A DNA stretch of 64,000 nucleotides from Acetobacter aceti NBRC 14818 (lineage in GTDB: Bacteria > Pseudomonadota > Alphaproteobacteria > Acetobacterales > Acetobacteraceae). This document shows positions 63,016-64,000 of the stretch, in pieces. Position 1 is the first letter of the stretch; every line of letters begins with the position of its first letter. The stretch lies in the NCBI RefSeq assembly GCF_000193495.2, contig NZ_AP023410.1, positions 2,999,501 to 3,063,500 of the forward strand. Direction: 5' to 3'. The translations under genes were made by a program, and so were the position numbers. The notes below the pieces were generated by a model. That model was not told the origin of the DNA and did no database searches. It saw only the letters and a program-made list of their open reading frames with translations.

Positions 63016-64000
63016 GGCCGGTCGCCTTGTTGCGGTCTGCCCAGGAGAAACGACGTTCAATCCGCTTCTGCAGGAAAAGGAAGAAGAACACCATCGCCAG
63101 GTAATAGACGAGGGCTGCTGAATAATACTCGGTGAACTCGAATGTGCGCGCCACCTGAATCTGGGTCACGGCCAGCAGTTCCTGCAATGAGATCACCGAA
63201 GCAAGCGAGGTTGTTTTCAGGAGACTGATGAACTCGTTGATCGTTGGTGGAAGGGCTATGCGGAGTGCCTGCGGAAAGATGACATAGCGATAGATCTGCG
63301 AACGTTTCATGCCCAACGCGTCGGCTGCGACCAACTGTCCCTGATCAACTGCGCGCAAGGCGGCGCGATTGATCTCTACCTGATAGGCGGATTCATTGAT
63401 TGACAGGGACAGCCATGTTGCCAGAAACGGGGTGAACCAGCTTTCACGAAAGATCGGGAAGAACTGGGGCAGGGCGTTCCAGATGAACAGGAGTTGCAAA
63501 AGCGTCGGCGCTCCGCGAAAGACCGCGACATAGGCGGAAAGCAGCATCTGTAATGGTGAACGGGGGCCGTTGAGTTTCAGTGCCACCGGAATGGAGATGA
63601 TGATGGCGGTCAGGTGGGACAGCACCGCAACAATCAACGTTAGCGCCGCGCCCTTTACAAACGCCATGGATGTCAAGGCGGAGAAAAAGACTTCAAGACT
63701 GAATGCGGAAGGGGTCGCTTTCTCGGTGAAAGCCTGTTCCTGTGCGTTGGAAATATTCCATTTCTTACTTAGATTTTCCAGAATACCTTGTTGTTTCAGC
63801 GTTGCGATTGTTTGTGTCAGGACTTCCTTATTGTGAGGATCTTTACTGATATAGGCACCGAACTCTCGAAAGTCAGGATTATCAGGTTTCAGAATGATCG
63901 TGACTTTTCCGCCCAGCTGTTTCTGGCGGTAATAAACTTCGACATCCTGAGTGATCAGCGCGTGCGCACGACCAAGCAGGACCTGCTGCACGACCTGATC
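63005..64000 (-). CDS. Amino-acid ABC transporter: binding-protein and permease fused (5' end outside the window)
   Basis: At least 331 residues, open to the right edge. The visible N-terminal ~85 residues are the end of a periplasmic binding-protein domain (ALITQDVEVYYRQKQLGGKV, then GAYISKDPHNKEVLTQTIATLKQQG, a bac_3 family end). After a linker of about 25 residues follows a HisM-type permease with AVFRGAPTLLQLLFIWNALP and the EAA loop AADALGMKRSQIYRYVIFPQALR. Fused binding protein-permeases for glutamine or other polar amino acids are known. The substrate is not assigned. Confidence 0.85.
   Translation of the reverse strand, partial: DQVVQQVLLGRAHALITQDVEVYYRQKQLGGKVTIILKPDNPDFREFGAYISKDPHNKEVLTQTIATLKQQGILENLSKKWNISNAQEQAFTEKATPSAFSLEVFFSALTSMAFVKGAALTLIVAVLSHLTAIIISIPVALKLNGPRSPLQMLLSAYVAVFRGAPTLLQLLFIWNALPQFFPIFRESWFTPFLATWLSLSINESAYQVEINRAALRAVDQGQLVAADALGMKRSQIYRYVIFPQALRIALPPTINEFISLLKTTSLASVISLQELLAVTQIQVARTFEFTEYYSAALVYYLAMVFFFLFLQKRIERRFSWADRNKATGHGQ

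Overview
The window looks like the chromosome of an acetic acid bacterium (Acetobacteraceae, Alphaproteobacteria). The basis is moderately high GC, the NDUFA12 / MlaD / DUF2155 neighbourhood, an otsB-otsA pair, an alginate-export-type barrel, OprD-like porins and IS5-family elements of the kind common in this family. The genus was assigned by gene content, not by a database search.

Layout. 1-18.1 kb is mostly housekeeping: an alginate-export-like barrel running off the left edge, purU, dctA, rmuC, an unusual stand-alone TSCPD-domain protein, NDUFA12, mlaD, a DUF2155 protein, trehalose synthesis (otsBA), dsbB, a 55-aa DUF1328 protein, clpB with a heat-shock-like promoter, and a DUF202 membrane protein. 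18.1-20.3 kb is a worn stretch with an SDR remnant, a cytochrome b561 gene and a decayed IS5-family element.

20.3-29.7 kb is a purine/ureide catabolism locus. A pucG-hpxX-hpxY operon (ureidoglycine aminotransferase plus an AtzG/AtzE-type amidase pair) faces a porin, hpxZ, a LysR regulator, a flavin monooxygenase-like enzyme and an NCS2 nucleobase permease. 29.96-42.3 kb is an IS5-family element split by a Mu-like prophage. The prophage has TG...CA ends and a 5-bp TCTGG target duplication, so its limits are 30409-42171. It keeps the repressor, early genes, a truncated MuA-type transposase, and the tail-fibre end. An IS3-family element with no target duplication sits at the junction, so most of the phage was probably lost by IS-linked deletion.

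42.8-53.1 kb is one long operon: ABC transporter, a NikR-like ribbon-helix-helix regulator, two DUF1989 proteins, a biotin-dependent urea/guanidine carboxylase and allophanate hydrolase. This is the gene set known for guanidine use as a nitrogen source. The regulator has lost three of the four nickel ligands of E. coli NikR, and a perfect palindrome with NikR-operator geometry overlaps the ribosome-binding site of the first gene. No ykkC-type riboswitch was recognised. This is the best candidate for an undescribed system here.

53.4-60.4 kb holds a second nitrogen-compound cluster (DUF1028 protein, flavin monooxygenase, Rid-family protein without the catalytic Arg, NCS1 permease, GMC oxidoreductase, M20 deacylase). 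It is followed by an AT-rich orphan, a LysR regulator and a polar amino-acid ABC system that runs off the right edge. Overall the accessory part of the window is devoted to scavenging nitrogen from purines, ureides and guanidine-like compounds.
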